From NCBI GenBank assembly GCA_903952205.1, contig CAJBEZ010000064.1, forward strand, positions 94,001 through 158,000: DNA of 64,000 bases, given 5' to 3'. The notes under the pieces are model-generated. The model searched no databases and was not told the origin of the DNA. It was given only the letters and a program-made list of their open reading frames with translations. Below, piece by piece: positions 1 through 9,790 of this stretch (positions are counted from its first letter, which is position 1; the number at the start of each line of letters is the position of its first letter). This DNA is from an uncultured Desulfomonile sp. GTDB lineage: Bacteria > Desulfobacterota > Desulfomonilia > Desulfomonilales > Desulfomonilaceae. A program made the position numbers and the translations under genes.

Positions 1-1
1 C

Positions 2-202
2 CGTAGAATTTCCCACAGCCTACTCGAAGGCGCTAGGCGAGGAAAACTTGCCGCTTCTTCCTTTTTAGGTTCCCATCCCAGCGCCAGTTTTTTTTCTGAG
101 CGTTTACGAGATCGTGAAGAGGTCTTTCCATGGGATGTTGTAGATCATGGTATTAAAAAGGCGACATTAAGAACGATTTATGAAAGAGCTATGTTAGCTT
201 AA
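2..202 (+). CDS. C-terminal end of a radical SAM family protein (partial)
   Basis: Only the last 66 codons lie inside the window, in the frame that starts at base 2 and ends at TAA 200-202. The tail carries a FPWD..DHGI..ATLR..YERA pattern, which resembles the C-terminus of B12-binding-domain radical SAM proteins that end in a similar 'PWD-ID-G' segment. The catalytic CxxxCxxC region would be upstream of the window, so the assignment rests on this tail alone. The stop is 14 bp before the ferredoxin gene, so the two are probably co-transcribed. Confidence 0.5.
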   Translation, partial: RRISHSLLEGARRGKLAASSFLGSHPSASFFSERLRDREEVFPWDVVDHGIKKATLRTIYERAMLA

Positions 203-216
203 AAGGTTGGAATATT

Positions 217-402
217 ATGTATTTGCCCATCATTGACCGAAACAGATGCACGAAATGTTATTTTTGCGTTAATATATGCCCTAAGGATGTATTTGAAGTT
301 AAGGAATCAGAGGTAGAAGTGGTTAATTCATCGCTATGTAACGGATGCGAAGCCTGTGTGGCTGAATGTCAGGACGAAGCAATAATAGTCCGTGAAGCGT
401 GA
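217..402 (+). CDS. 2[4Fe-4S] ferredoxin, 61 aa
   Basis: Small bacterial-type ferredoxin with two C-x2-C-x2-C-x3-C motifs (CTKCYFCVNICP near residues 11-22 and CNGCEACVAECQ near 41-52). Each set would bind one low-potential [4Fe-4S] cluster, and the second lacks the usual Pro after its last Cys. The length is normal for the family. It would carry electrons in the cytoplasm, and its partner is not evident. It follows the radical-SAM gene end by 14 bp, so it may reduce that enzyme, which is an inference from position only. Confidence 0.9.
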   Translation: MYLPIIDRNRCTKCYFCVNICPKDVFEVKESEVEVVNSSLCNGCEACVAECQDEAIIVREA

Positions 403-509
403 TAATAATCAATATTTCCAGGCCAAATTTTAATAAAGATTTACCTTGGGGGTGTTTTTTCTAAATGGATCACCAGAGAGTTCAATTTCAGACAAAATGG
501 AGGTTGGAG

Positions 510-1034
510 ATGGACGATAAAAATTCTGTTGTCGGCGTTTACAAGAGCCATTCTGACGCTGAACAGTCAGTCAGGGAATTGCAGAAGGCCGGATTCGCAA
601 TGAAAAAGCTCTCCATAGTCGGAAAAGATTATCATACGGAAGAGCACGTAGTGGGTTATTATTCGGTCGGTGACAGAATGAAGGCCTGGGGCAAATTAGG
701 ATCCTTCTGGGGTGGACTTTGGGGCCTTCTTTTTGGTTCCGCCTTTTTCTTTGTTCCTGGGATAGGGCCGGTTGCTGTAGCCGGACCACTTGTGAGCTGG
801 ATAATTGCCGCTCTTGAAGGGGCTGTGGTAGTTGGAGGTCTAAGCGCTTTAGGGGCTGGATTATACAGTGTGGGGATTCCTAAAGACAGTATTGTCAATT
901 ATGAAACCCAAATCAAAGCGGAAAAATTTTTATTGATTGCTCATGGAACAATGGAAGAGGTTCAAAAAGCCAAAGAATTATTAGCAAAGACTCCAGCCCA
1001 GGAACTCAATATACATTCGGCAAATGAGGCCTAG
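510..1034 (+). CDS. YflT-like general stress protein with glycine-rich membrane segment
   Basis: The N-terminus (VVGVYKSHSDAEQSVREL) and C-terminus match the layout of the YflT / general stress protein 17M domain, with a long glycine-rich hydrophobic stretch in between (about residues 60-125) that could form two membrane hairpins. An in-frame ATG at 465 exists. I chose ATG 510 because GGAGG at 499-503 sits six bases upstream and the conserved domain begins almost at once after it. Function is unknown beyond stress association in relatives. It stands alone, facing mreB convergently. Confidence 0.65.
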   Translation: MDDKNSVVGVYKSHSDAEQSVRELQKAGFAMKKLSIVGKDYHTEEHVVGYYSVGDRMKAWGKLGSFWGGLWGLLFGSAFFFVPGIGPVAVAGPLVSWIIAALEGAVVVGGLSALGAGLYSVGIPKDSIVNYETQIKAEKFLLIAHGTMEEVQKAKELLAKTPAQELNIHSANEA

Positions 1035-1103
1035 AACTAATTTTTGTCATGTAATTCTGATCCGGAGCCTCGGTTTGATACAAGAGACGCTAGTTTTCAG
1101 GCG

Positions 1104-2138
1104 TCAATTGTTACAGATTTCTCTTAGCAACGCTATGTCGTCAAGCATCATGCCGGCCCCTCTGACAACCGTGGTCAGAGGGTTGTCAGGCACAACCACA
1201 GGAACTCCAATTTCCTGTCGGACTCTCAGATCCAGGTTTTTCAGTAAAGCCCCTCCGCCAGTTAGGACTATTCCAGTGTCAATTATGTCCGCAGCAAGTT
1301 CTGGAGGGCATTGTTCAAGGGCGGATTTAATATTGTCTACAATTGTATTGACTGAATCCATTATAGCCAGGGTAATTTCGCTTGAATTGATTGTGATGGT
1401 CTTTGGTATACCATCCATCAGATCTCGACCCTTCACGTCGATTTCATCATCCTCATCGTCTTCCAAATAGGCCCGACCCACTAAAAATTTGATTTGTTCC
1501 GCAGTAGAAGGACCAATTGCGAGGCTGTAGTTTTTTCTCACAAAATTTAGAATATCTATGTCCAATTTGTCGCCCGCGACTTTGATGGAATTACTGTAGA
1601 CAACTCCCGTTAGGCTAATGATGGCAACCTCCGTAGTGCCGCCACCTATATCCACAATCATGTTGCTCATCGGCTCAGTGACGGGCAGTCCAGCTCCCAT
1701 GGCTGCGGCCATTGCTTCTTCTACGATAAAAACCTCTCCTGCCCCCGCATTCAAAGTCGCGTCTCTAACAGCTCTTCGCTCGACAGGTGTCACGCCGGAT
1801 GGAACTGATATTATTACTCTTGGACGAACAAAGGCTTTTCGTTTATGCGCTTTATTAATAAAAAATTTCAGCATAAGACTGGCAATTTCAAAATTTGATA
1901 TTACCCCGTCTTTTAAAGGCTTGTATACTTCGATTGACTCTGGAACGCGTCCAATCATTTTTTTTGCGTCGGCGCCCACCCAGACTTCTGAACTCCTTTT
2001 ATCTCTCTTCCTTATAGCTACAACAGAAGGTTCATCCACAACTATTCCAGACCCTTTGCAGTAGACCAGGGTATTAGCGGTCCCTAGATCTATGGCTAGG
2101 TCTTTGGAAAGTTTTGAGGCTAAAAAGTTAAAAAACAT
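1104..2138 (-). CDS. mreB: Rod shape-determining protein MreB
   Basis: Bacterial actin homologue of 344 residues, a normal length. The actin-fold phosphate loops are visible: DLGTANT near residue 17 (phosphate 1), DIGGGTT near 164 (phosphate 2) and the adenosine motif TGGGALL near 293. MreB polymerises under the inner membrane and guides the elongation machinery for cell-wall synthesis. The usual partners mreC and mreD are not in the window: the gene lies downstream of the surA-like gene after a 130-bp gap on the same strand and could continue that transcription unit. Confidence 0.97.
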   Translation of the reverse strand: MFFNFLASKLSKDLAIDLGTANTLVYCKGSGIVVDEPSVVAIRKRDKRSSEVWVGADAKKMIGRVPESIEVYKPLKDGVISNFEIASLMLKFFINKAHKRKAFVRPRVIISVPSGVTPVERRAVRDATLNAGAGEVFIVEEAMAAAMGAGLPVTEPMSNMIVDIGGGTTEVAIISLTGVVYSNSIKVAGDKLDIDILNFVRKNYSLAIGPSTAEQIKFLVGRAYLEDDEDDEIDVKGRDLMDGIPKTITINSSEITLAIMDSVNTIVDNIKSALEQCPPELAADIIDTGIVLTGGGALLKNLDLRVRQEIGVPVVVPDNPLTTVVRGAGMMLDDIALLREICNN

Positions 2139-2268
2139 CTATTAGATCCACGAAAATTATTAGCTTGCAAGAAAAGGTTAAATCCAGCCAAGGTTTTGGC
2201 GCTGAATGTTTATCTGTTTGACTAGTTCATAAGGAGTTTCAAATCAAATAATCCAGCTAGACAACTTT

Positions 2269-3534
2269 TCATAATTTGACTTCAATTATAGAATTACGTT
2301 TTAGCTCGTCGATCCATTCTTTCATTCGAGATTGTATCAACTCGGTTCTCAATATTGTGATCACTTTGTTTCGAACCTTCTGATAATCCTTTGCCTCTTC
2401 GGGATTCAGAATCCCGAGCGATTTTATTGGCTCTGAATCAGAAGTCGTCTGGCTTGAATCCGCCTGTCTGTTTTCTTGTTCCCGCCTCTGGGTTGATTGA
2501 GCTTTTTTTGCGGCAGCCCGCTTTTCATGTTCCTGTTTCCAACGGTTTTCCAATTCCTTACGGGTCTTCTCGGGTATGGGAATACTTTTCCCCTTACGAT
2601 TTTTGGCGTCATCTAGGTAAAACATAACAACTGAATCGGCTGATCTAAGTGGAGGAGTGACGTCTCCGACTTTCATGCGCTGAACCATTTTTTGTAGTGC
2701 GGGAACCATGTCTTTGTAATCCATGAATCCAAGATCTCCACCGCTTTTGGCCAGAGGATCCTGAGAGTATTTTTTCGCTAGTTTTGCAAAATCCTCCCCT
2801 GTCTGGGATTCTCTGTAAATTTTTTTAGCCGTTTCCATAACATGTTCAAGATCTTTACGTTTTTTCTCTTGAGGAATTTTAAGAGTTATCTGGCGGAGTC
2901 TTATCTTTCCCCCGAGAAAAACTTCCTCGTCAGTCGGGATATTGGGGGCCGCTTCTGGTTCCGGTGGTTGAGGAGGCGCTGTGCTTTCAAGCAGTTTGTT
3001 ATACTCCTCACTGATCTCTGATTGATGTTTCTTAAAATATTTCTGAGCGTCTTCTTCACTTATGGGAGTTTTGCGAGTGACTTCCGAATCAATAAGTTTT
3101 GTAAGTCGGAATTGACGCATCATGAGTTGTTTGTAATCATTATTGCTTAGACCGTTGGACGCGAGGAAAAGCACAAATTGTTCATCTGTCAGGTTGTTAC
3201 GTTTTTTTATAGATTCTATACTCGACTCAACCGCTTTGTCGTCAAGCGTTATCCCTCGTTTCGCCGCTTCTTGTTCCAACAAATGAATTACTACCAGTTC
3301 ATCAAGAATTTCTCTTTCAGTAGGCCACTTTCCTGGTGGAACTATACCTAAAGGCAAATTCATTAAATTTCTTATTAATGGTTGTTTTTGTTTCTTTACA
3401 TCTGACTCCAAGATCACATCAGAATTTACAATAGCCGCTATTTTGTCACTATAATTAGCCGATAGAGCCTTTCCATCAAAAACAGGAAGAGACATGACAA
3501 AAATTAGAAGGCTTAAAACAAATTTAGATTTCAT
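2269..3534 (-). CDS. SurA-like periplasmic peptidyl-prolyl cis-trans isomerase
   Basis: A 421-residue secreted protein with an N-terminal signal peptide (about residues 1-26), a SurA-type N-terminal chaperone region beginning at DKIAAIVNSDVIL, and one parvulin (PPIC) domain at about residues 208-310 with SQDPLAKSGGDLGF typical of the family. E. coli SurA has two parvulin domains and this protein has one. The C-terminal third is basic and low in complexity before a final helix. It should help outer-membrane proteins fold in the periplasm. It begins 54 bp after the mfd stop, so the two are probably one operon. Confidence 0.88.
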   Translation of the reverse strand: MKSKFVLSLLIFVMSLPVFDGKALSANYSDKIAAIVNSDVILESDVKKQKQPLIRNLMNLPLGIVPPGKWPTEREILDELVVIHLLEQEAAKRGITLDDKAVESSIESIKKRNNLTDEQFVLFLASNGLSNNDYKQLMMRQFRLTKLIDSEVTRKTPISEEDAQKYFKKHQSEISEEYNKLLESTAPPQPPEPEAAPNIPTDEEVFLGGKIRLRQITLKIPQEKKRKDLEHVMETAKKIYRESQTGEDFAKLAKKYSQDPLAKSGGDLGFMDYKDMVPALQKMVQRMKVGDVTPPLRSADSVVMFYLDDAKNRKGKSIPIPEKTRKELENRWKQEHEKRAAAKKAQSTQRREQENRQADSSQTTSDSEPIKSLGILNPEEAKDYQKVRNKVITILRTELIQSRMKEWIDELKRNSIIEVKL

Positions 3535-3588
3535 TTACTTCATCCAGAAACCGTTTGCGGTTCAATTTCAATCATGTTTATTGAGTTT

Positions 3589-6500
3589 TCAATTATTGGA
3601 AAACACTTTTTTCTTGAACAATTTGTATTTTACTTTTGTTTCTACGGAATTTCTATTTAAAGATGTTTCGTCTATTGTCTCATCTTTTGTCAAGTTGAGC
3701 AATTCTGATAGAATCTTGAAGCCAACATTTGCCCTTTGCGTGGAATCAATCAAGCCAATTTGATAAATTAATTTATCTCCAGGAGCCAGTTGTGCGCTAG
3801 GTTCTTTTTGAACCCATTTTATAAGGGACCCTGGTGTTACAGTCGTTGATTGATCAAAAGAGATCACCAAACTCCCTTTTACATAATCCAGTTTCAGGAT
3901 TCTAAGTTCTTTCATGACCAATCTGAGCTTCATTATGCCGAACAGAGCGTTTACCTGTTCAGGACTCCTCCCGTACAAATCAACTATCTCCTCCTCTATA
4001 CCATCAATTTCAGCGTGACTCGAAGCTCTGGACAACCTCTTGTAGAAATTCATTCTCTGGTTTACCTCAGGAATATAATCTTCTGGAATGAATGCTTCTA
4101 CCTTGAGATGAATCTCTGGATCAACCCTTTCCTCAGGCGGTTCACCTTTTATTTCACGAACTGTTTCCTCCAGAAGTTGTAGGTACATTTCATAGCCAAC
4201 CTGGTTAACATGCCCTGATTGGGAAGCTCCAAGGATGTTGCCCGCTCCGCGTATTTCCATGTCTCTCATCGCCACCTTAAAGCCCTGTCCCAGCTCAGAA
4301 TGCTCTTGTATCACCGCTAATCTCTTTACGGCGTCAGAGGTCATCAAAGTTTCAGGTGGAGTTAATAAATAGGCGTATGCTCGAACGTTGGATCTTCCGA
4401 CACGGCCTCTCAATTGATAGAGGTCGGCAAGTCCGAAAGTATCGGCTCTCTCTATGATAATGGTGTTGGACCTGGGTATATCCAACCCTGATTCGATTAT
4501 ACTTGTACAAACTAGAACATTTATCCCACCAGTGACAAATGCCAACATGACTCGCTCTAGATCACCATCAGACTGCTGGCCGTGAGCCACTCCTATTCTG
4601 GCCTCCGGAACCAGTTTCTGCAATTTTGAAGATCGCTGATAAATAGTTTGAACCCTGTTGTGCAAGTAGAAAACTTGTCCCCCTCGATTCAATTCCTTGA
4701 CTATGGCTTCTCTTACAACATCGTCGGACTGTTTCAGAATGTGGGTTCGTACAGCTTGACGATTGGTAGGGGGAGTTTCAATTATCGACATGTCTCTTAG
4801 TCCGGTAAGAGACATGTTTAAAGTCCTGGGTATAGGTGTGGCTGTGAGAGTAAGAACATCCACGTGAGTTTTGTATTTTTTTATTTTTTCTTTATGCGTG
4901 ACCCCGAATCTCTGTTCTTCGTCCAGAACCAACAAACCGAGATCTTTGAATTTTACGTCTTTTTGAAGCAATCGGTGCGTTCCTATGATCAAATCTACTT
5001 TGCCGTGTTCGAGTTTCATCAATATTTCTTTTTGTTCGGCAGAGGTCCTGAACCGAGATATCATTTCTATATTGACTGGATAGTTGGAGAATCTACGTGA
5101 GAAAGTGTCAAAATGCTGTTGAGCCAACACGGTAGTAGGCACGAGAATGGCTACCTGTTTTCCATCCATCATCACTCGAAAAGCCGCTCTTATAGCTACT
5201 TCAGTTTTTCCATAACCCACATCTCCACATATTAGTCTATCCATGGGGCGATCTGAATCCAGCGATTCCATGACTTCTTGAATTGCTTTAGACTGGTCCA
5301 TGGTTTCTTCAAATTCGAATGAAGCTTCAAATTCAGCAAAATTCTGATCCATAGGAGAATACGGCGGCCTTGAAGAAAGTTGTCTGTGTGCAAAAATCTC
5401 TAGCAATTCCTTTGCCATTTCACGAATTGACTTTTTGATTTTTGCCTTTGTCTTTTCCCATCCCTTGGTTCCAAGTCTATCTACACGAGGAGGAGATTCC
5501 GACCCTGATATGAATTTTTGAATGGATTGAAGCCGTTCTACGGGATGATAAAGTATGTCACCTCCCGCATATTCAATGACCATTACTTCACCGATCACTC
5601 CTTCGAATTCTTTGCGTGTCAATCCTCTGAAGATACCGATTCCGTAATTTTCATGAACAACGGCCTCTCCCTCCAAAAGATCCGTCAGTGAAGAAATGAA
5701 GACCCCCTTGGCATGTTTCCTCAAAGTAGCTCTTACTCTGGGCCCAAAGATTTCCTCTTCCGTGAGAGCTACAATTCCTATTTCTTCGATTCTGAAACCA
5801 GACGTAAGCGGGCCCACGTAAAGATAAACTCCCGGCGCGGGGCTTGATTCCAGTGTGGATGCTTGAAAACCGGCTCCCTGGTAGTTCAACTTGACATTGT
5901 ACGGTTCCAGAAGTTTTAGAAGTCGTTGAGCCTGTCCTTCCGTATGGCTGACAATGTAAACCTCGTTGCCCAGATCACGCCAGTCCGACATCATTTGCAC
6001 AAGGCCGGCCATTGCTCTGTCATATGCCTTTTCCTTGAACAAGGCCGGTCTTATATCAACATTGGATGCGCATGGTATCCTGAAACTTTTAACTTTTGGG
6101 TCTCCAATTTCCAGATCAGCCACCACCACGGTCCGAAAAGCCTCAAGTAATCTATAAAAATGCCTTTTTGAAATATACAGGGATGATGGTTCCGGAACCG
6201 GTAGACCATCCTGGGTGGCGGATTCAAAGCCATGAAACACTTCTTGTTCATGGTCTTCGAAAGATCGGCTCGCAGTCTCTTGATCAGGGACTATAACCAC
6301 CGTTTCGGCCGGAAGATAATTTAGTAACGTTTCCAGATGTTCTTCGAAATAGGGTAAATATAGTTCAGATCCTGGAAACCTTATTCTATGCCTAAAATCA
6401 TCTAACAATCCTTGGCGAATACGTTTTTCAACTCCACGGGATTCACAAACCTCCACAATTTTTTCAAGCCCTTTTTCGAAATCTTCATCACCAGTGGGAG

Positions 6501-7221
6501 ACATTTTTACCGGACAGATCATTATCTCCGACACCCAACCCAATGACCTCTGATTCGAGGGATCAAAAAAACGCACGGATTCTATTAGATCACCCATCAG
6601 CTCGATTCTTATTGGATTTGGGTACAGAGGAGAATAAATGTCGAGAATTGAACCTCTTGCGGCAAAATCTCCCACATCTTCAACGAGTGGGGCTCGGGAA
6701 TAGCCTCCATTAACCAAGTTGAAGCATATCGAATCCCGATCTATTTCCTGACCTACTGAAAGATTATGGCTCAAGGAGTCGAATTGTTCCCGAGGAATTA
6801 TTTTTCGGCACAATGACGGAATGCTTATTGAAATTATCTTCGGAACTGTTTGCGATCTTAATCGGGAAAGACACGACATCCTTTCCGTCCAGATGTCTGA
6901 TTCAAACCCAGCCAAAGAATAAGGAATCGAGAGTGTCTCCGGGTAATGAACGATTGGAAAATCGGAGTTAGTTGAATTCTTTTCATCCAGTCCAAGATAA
7001 AAAGACAGATCGCTTGCTGATCTTGAAGCCGAATCATCGTCAGGATGAATCCATAAAATTGGACTGGAGCTTCGCTTTACGGCCATGGCTATAAAAAAAG
7101 CCACAGCGGAACCTTTCAGGCCATAAATCCCTCCGTTTTCACTCGACCGACACAGAAAATTGAGAGCTTGGGGAAAAACACTTTGCGGGAATGTTTGCAA
7201 AAAGACTTTTTCTCCATCCAA
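3589..7221 (-). CDS. mfd: Transcription-repair coupling factor Mfd
   Basis: Full-length Mfd of 1210 residues. The order is a UvrB-homology N-terminal module, the RNA polymerase-interacting (CarD-like) domain around residues 510-575 (HENYGIGIFRGL), then the two RecG-like translocase domains with Walker A GDVGYGKT near residue 668 and the DEEQ box (VLDEEQRFGV) near 767, and the C-terminal TRCF domain. It removes RNA polymerase stalled at lesions and recruits UvrA. The surA-like gene follows closely, a common neighbourhood in Deltaproteobacteria. Confidence 0.98.
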   Translation of the reverse strand: MDGEKVFLQTFPQSVFPQALNFLCRSSENGGIYGLKGSAVAFFIAMAVKRSSSPILWIHPDDDSASRSASDLSFYLGLDEKNSTNSDFPIVHYPETLSIPYSLAGFESDIWTERMSCLSRLRSQTVPKIISISIPSLCRKIIPREQFDSLSHNLSVGQEIDRDSICFNLVNGGYSRAPLVEDVGDFAARGSILDIYSPLYPNPIRIELMGDLIESVRFFDPSNQRSLGWVSEIMICPVKMSPTGDEDFEKGLEKIVEVCESRGVEKRIRQGLLDDFRHRIRFPGSELYLPYFEEHLETLLNYLPAETVVIVPDQETASRSFEDHEQEVFHGFESATQDGLPVPEPSSLYISKRHFYRLLEAFRTVVVADLEIGDPKVKSFRIPCASNVDIRPALFKEKAYDRAMAGLVQMMSDWRDLGNEVYIVSHTEGQAQRLLKLLEPYNVKLNYQGAGFQASTLESSPAPGVYLYVGPLTSGFRIEEIGIVALTEEEIFGPRVRATLRKHAKGVFISSLTDLLEGEAVVHENYGIGIFRGLTRKEFEGVIGEVMVIEYAGGDILYHPVERLQSIQKFISGSESPPRVDRLGTKGWEKTKAKIKKSIREMAKELLEIFAHRQLSSRPPYSPMDQNFAEFEASFEFEETMDQSKAIQEVMESLDSDRPMDRLICGDVGYGKTEVAIRAAFRVMMDGKQVAILVPTTVLAQQHFDTFSRRFSNYPVNIEMISRFRTSAEQKEILMKLEHGKVDLIIGTHRLLQKDVKFKDLGLLVLDEEQRFGVTHKEKIKKYKTHVDVLTLTATPIPRTLNMSLTGLRDMSIIETPPTNRQAVRTHILKQSDDVVREAIVKELNRGGQVFYLHNRVQTIYQRSSKLQKLVPEARIGVAHGQQSDGDLERVMLAFVTGGINVLVCTSIIESGLDIPRSNTIIIERADTFGLADLYQLRGRVGRSNVRAYAYLLTPPETLMTSDAVKRLAVIQEHSELGQGFKVAMRDMEIRGAGNILGASQSGHVNQVGYEMYLQLLEETVREIKGEPPEERVDPEIHLKVEAFIPEDYIPEVNQRMNFYKRLSRASSHAEIDGIEEEIVDLYGRSPEQVNALFGIMKLRLVMKELRILKLDYVKGSLVISFDQSTTVTPGSLIKWVQKEPSAQLAPGDKLIYQIGLIDSTQRANVGFKILSELLNLTKDETIDETSLNRNSVETKVKYKLFKKKVFSNN

Positions 7222-7358
7222 AAAATTAATTTCGAATCTTGTAAAACTATCACATCAGTGTCGATAAAAAAAGATCATGTCTCAAGTTACAGGAATTCAT
7301 AGCCTTGACTTTATTCTGGGGTTCAGGATGTTTCAATTTTTACGATTGTCCGTTTACA

Positions 7359-7387
7359 TTGACTTCAAAGGCCATATCAGTTAGTTA
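7359..7387 (+). promoter_or_regulatory. Possible sigma70 promoter for the TPR protein gene
   Basis: TTGACT (7359-7364), a 17-bp spacer and TAGTTA (7382-7387) lie 45 bp upstream of the coding start. The -35 box is good and the -10 box is poor, so this is a weak call. It sits in the divergent region between mfd and the TPR gene. Confidence 0.3.
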
Positions 7388-7431
7388 TTATTGTTAACTT
7401 GTACGGCCCTAAAGTTGAATCGGGCTGAGTT

Positions 7432-8151
7432 ATGAGGTGTATTGTGGCCGATAAAAAGCCCAAAAGAAAAGAACTGCTTAAAGAACCTGATGAATTTATC
7501 ACCTGGTCCGCGATAGCTGTCGAATTTGCCCGCAGTAACTATCGTTCAATGGTTATAGGACTTTCCATTTTTGTATTTGTCGGGTTGCTGTTGTTGGGTT
7601 ATTTTGCTTACCGTAGCCATAGGCAGACGACAAGCCACGAAGTCCTCGAATCAGCGCTCAGAGAATATGGAAACATATCCATTTTGATGGATGACAAGAC
7701 CACAGCTCAGCAGGATGAAGTTTTTAATTCTCTTGACAAGATTTCTAAAGATTACGGAGACTTGCCCACTGGAGAAATAGCGCTTCTCTATTCCGCTCAT
7801 ATTCTTTATAACAAAGGCGATTTTAAAGGGGCTCTGGAACGGTATAACAGATTTCAATCATCGGGTTTAGCCGGGCAAAGCCTGGGACCACTTGCTATTT
7901 ACAACATAGCCCAATCTTACATGGCGCTAAAAGATTTTGAAAAGGCTATGAATATTTTTGAACAGCTCTCAAAAGACGTCAACTCGCCATACCGCCGTGA
8001 AGCCTACTCTTCAATTGCTCGAATATATGAAATGATGGATAAGAAGAAGGAGGCGGCACAAGCCTATAAGCAGTATTTAAAGGTCTTTCCGGAAGCTCCT
8101 GACGCAGACTTTGTTAAGGCCAAAATTTCTCAATTGCTTGCACAGGGATGA
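7432..8151 (+). CDS. Membrane-anchored tetratricopeptide repeat protein
   Basis: 239 residues with a cytoplasmic basic N-terminus, one transmembrane helix at about residues 40-60 and a periplasmic C-terminal half of TPR-like helical pairs (LYNKGDFKGALERYNRF, YMALKDFEKAMNIFEQL, MMDKKKEAAQAYKQYL). The architecture resembles YfgM-type ancillary proteins, which assist secretion and periplasmic quality control, but the specific role is not known. ATG 7432 is the longest start. A GTG at 7444 has a better ribosome-binding site (GAGGTG 7434-7439) and may be the true start. It is transcribed away from mfd. Confidence 0.7.
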   Translation: MRCIVADKKPKRKELLKEPDEFITWSAIAVEFARSNYRSMVIGLSIFVFVGLLLLGYFAYRSHRQTTSHEVLESALREYGNISILMDDKTTAQQDEVFNSLDKISKDYGDLPTGEIALLYSAHILYNKGDFKGALERYNRFQSSGLAGQSLGPLAIYNIAQSYMALKDFEKAMNIFEQLSKDVNSPYRREAYSSIARIYEMMDKKKEAAQAYKQYLKVFPEAPDADFVKAKISQLLAQG

Positions 8152-8186
8152 GGTGAAATCCCCGAGCGAATTTCTAATACGGGCTT

Positions 8187-8417
8187 TCATAAAAGCTGTT
8201 CTCTCTGGATAATCACCTCCATATCCATTACCCAGACTTTGAAAACTTCGTCGTCACAGTTAAGACGGTAAGGCTCGGCGTATTTTTGAACCTCTGAGTC
8301 AAACGCGCTTGAATCAAGTAATTGATCCAGGATGGATCTGACTTCAACAAAGGCTAGATCATCTTCGAACGTAATGGTGAACGTTTTGTTGGCATGTAAG
8401 AAAGGAATTGATTCCAA
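8187..8417 (-). CDS. Small hypothetical protein, 76 aa
   Basis: Unrecognised acidic protein. The open frame extends to a TTG at 8447, but a strong AAGGAGG at 8424-8430 sits six bases ahead of another in-frame TTG at 8417, which I take as the start. The protein has alternating hydrophobic segments (FTITFEDDLAFVEV, VFKVWVMDMEVII) that suggest a small beta-rich fold with a central helix, and no cysteines apart from one. It is convergent with the TPR gene. I cannot assign a function. Confidence 0.55.
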   Translation of the reverse strand: MESIPFLHANKTFTITFEDDLAFVEVRSILDQLLDSSAFDSEVQKYAEPYRLNCDDEVFKVWVMDMEVIIQREQLL

Positions 8418-8558
8418 AACATCCCTCCTTGATAGATACTTAGCCAAGAAGTTTATTTTAAATGATGTGACACGGCAAGCAACTCATCACAAATTTATTA
8501 ATCTCACTACTGGAGAAATACAGACATTACCCAGTAAATGTCAGGAGGCGAAGGGGCG

Positions 8559-9692
8559 ATGAATAAATCAGATCCGTGGGTTCCATTTGCCGACATTATC
8601 CGAGACCCATGGTCTAAAATAAAAGCCACAAAAGCGAAAACCGGGAAAAAAATCATTGGCCACATACTGCCCGATGTTCCTGAAGAACTGATCCACGCCG
8701 CTGGAGCAATTCCAATTGCGGTGGCTGGAGCTGGAATCCCCATAAGCCTCTCTCAGGCGCATATTCCCGGCTATTCTTGCAGTCACGCAATGGGTGCCCT
8801 GGAGTTGGGGCTCAGGGGCGAACTTGATGTTCTTGATGGGATGATCATCCCGTACGTTTGTGATACGACCAGGAATTTGTACCATCTATGGAGAAATCTG
8901 TTTCCCGATTCTCCGTGCGAATTTCTCAGACTTCCCAAAAAGATCGGGGATTCTAATGCAAAACAATATCTTAAAGAAGAATATCTTCGTATTTCAAAAT
9001 GGCTTGAGGGAATCACCGGGAACAAAATAGTCGATGATACGCTCGTTTCGAGCATTTCGATTTACAACAAGAGTAGAGATCAATTGCGTTCGGCCTATCA
9101 AATGATGGGAACATCTCCATCGTCCTGGACCGCCAGTCGCGTGATCTCCCTGTTCGAATCAGCCGTCAGGGTTCCGAGAGAAGAACATCTGACTATGCTG
9201 GAACGTTTGCCTTGGAATGTATCTGCAGACCCAGAGACTGATCATCCCAGAATCTACGTTAGAGGAAAAGTTTGGGATCCTGCGGAGATCACGGCATTAT
9301 TCGACGAATATGGTTTTACTCTTGTAGGTGACGAAATAGTCACAGGCAATAGATCTGTAGTCATAGATCCGATAATTCAGGAGGATCTTTTACAGTCGCT
9401 TGTGGATAGACACATGTCATTGATCCCGTACACTGGTTATCATATAGAACCAAGTCAAATGATTGATGACTTCCTGGCGAGAATTAAGAATAGTAAGGCG
9501 CAAGGAGTTGTTTTCCTGAACCCGAAATTTTGTGAAGCCGCCGCTTTTGACACCCCAGACCTGATATTCGCTTTGCAAAAAAACTCTATCCCAAATCTTG
9601 CGCTCGAAACTTCAAGCCGTGGGACTTCGCTCAGCCAGATCAGATTGCGATTAGAGGCGTTCAAAGAGATTTTAGCGGGCGATTTGCCTTAA
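8559..9692 (+). CDS. 2-hydroxyacyl-CoA dehydratase / benzoyl-CoA reductase-type subunit (BcrC/HgdB-like)
   Basis: About 377 residues of the HgdB/BcrC/BadD family, which binds a [4Fe-4S] cluster that performs ATP-activated one-electron chemistry on an acyl-CoA. Family cysteines are visible in GYSCSHA, PYVCDTTRN and NPKFCEAAAFD. The N-terminal PEELIHAAGAIPI segment is also typical. I chose ATG 8559 because GGAGG and AAGGGG stand directly upstream, whereas ATG 8538 lies before them. A related subunit follows 98 bp downstream, giving the usual two-subunit layout. The true substrate cannot be read from sequence. The ATPase activator (HgdC/BcrAD type) is not in the window. Confidence 0.8.
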   Translation: MNKSDPWVPFADIIRDPWSKIKATKAKTGKKIIGHILPDVPEELIHAAGAIPIAVAGAGIPISLSQAHIPGYSCSHAMGALELGLRGELDVLDGMIIPYVCDTTRNLYHLWRNLFPDSPCEFLRLPKKIGDSNAKQYLKEEYLRISKWLEGITGNKIVDDTLVSSISIYNKSRDQLRSAYQMMGTSPSSWTASRVISLFESAVRVPREEHLTMLERLPWNVSADPETDHPRIYVRGKVWDPAEITALFDEYGFTLVGDEIVTGNRSVVIDPIIQEDLLQSLVDRHMSLIPYTGYHIEPSQMIDDFLARIKNSKAQGVVFLNPKFCEAAAFDTPDLIFALQKNSIPNLALETSSRGTSLSQIRLRLEAFKEILAGDLP

Positions 9693-9790
9693 TTTGAGTT
9701 AAGTCACATGGAAGTTTCATTGACATTGCTGACAGGTTTAGAACTCAATCGTCATAAAGCGTAATTAACTCATACCAACAAGGTTTAGAG

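Noticed and set aside
1024-1470. 148-codon plus-strand frame over the 3' part of mreB
   Set aside because: Ser-rich antisense frame inside a conserved gene.
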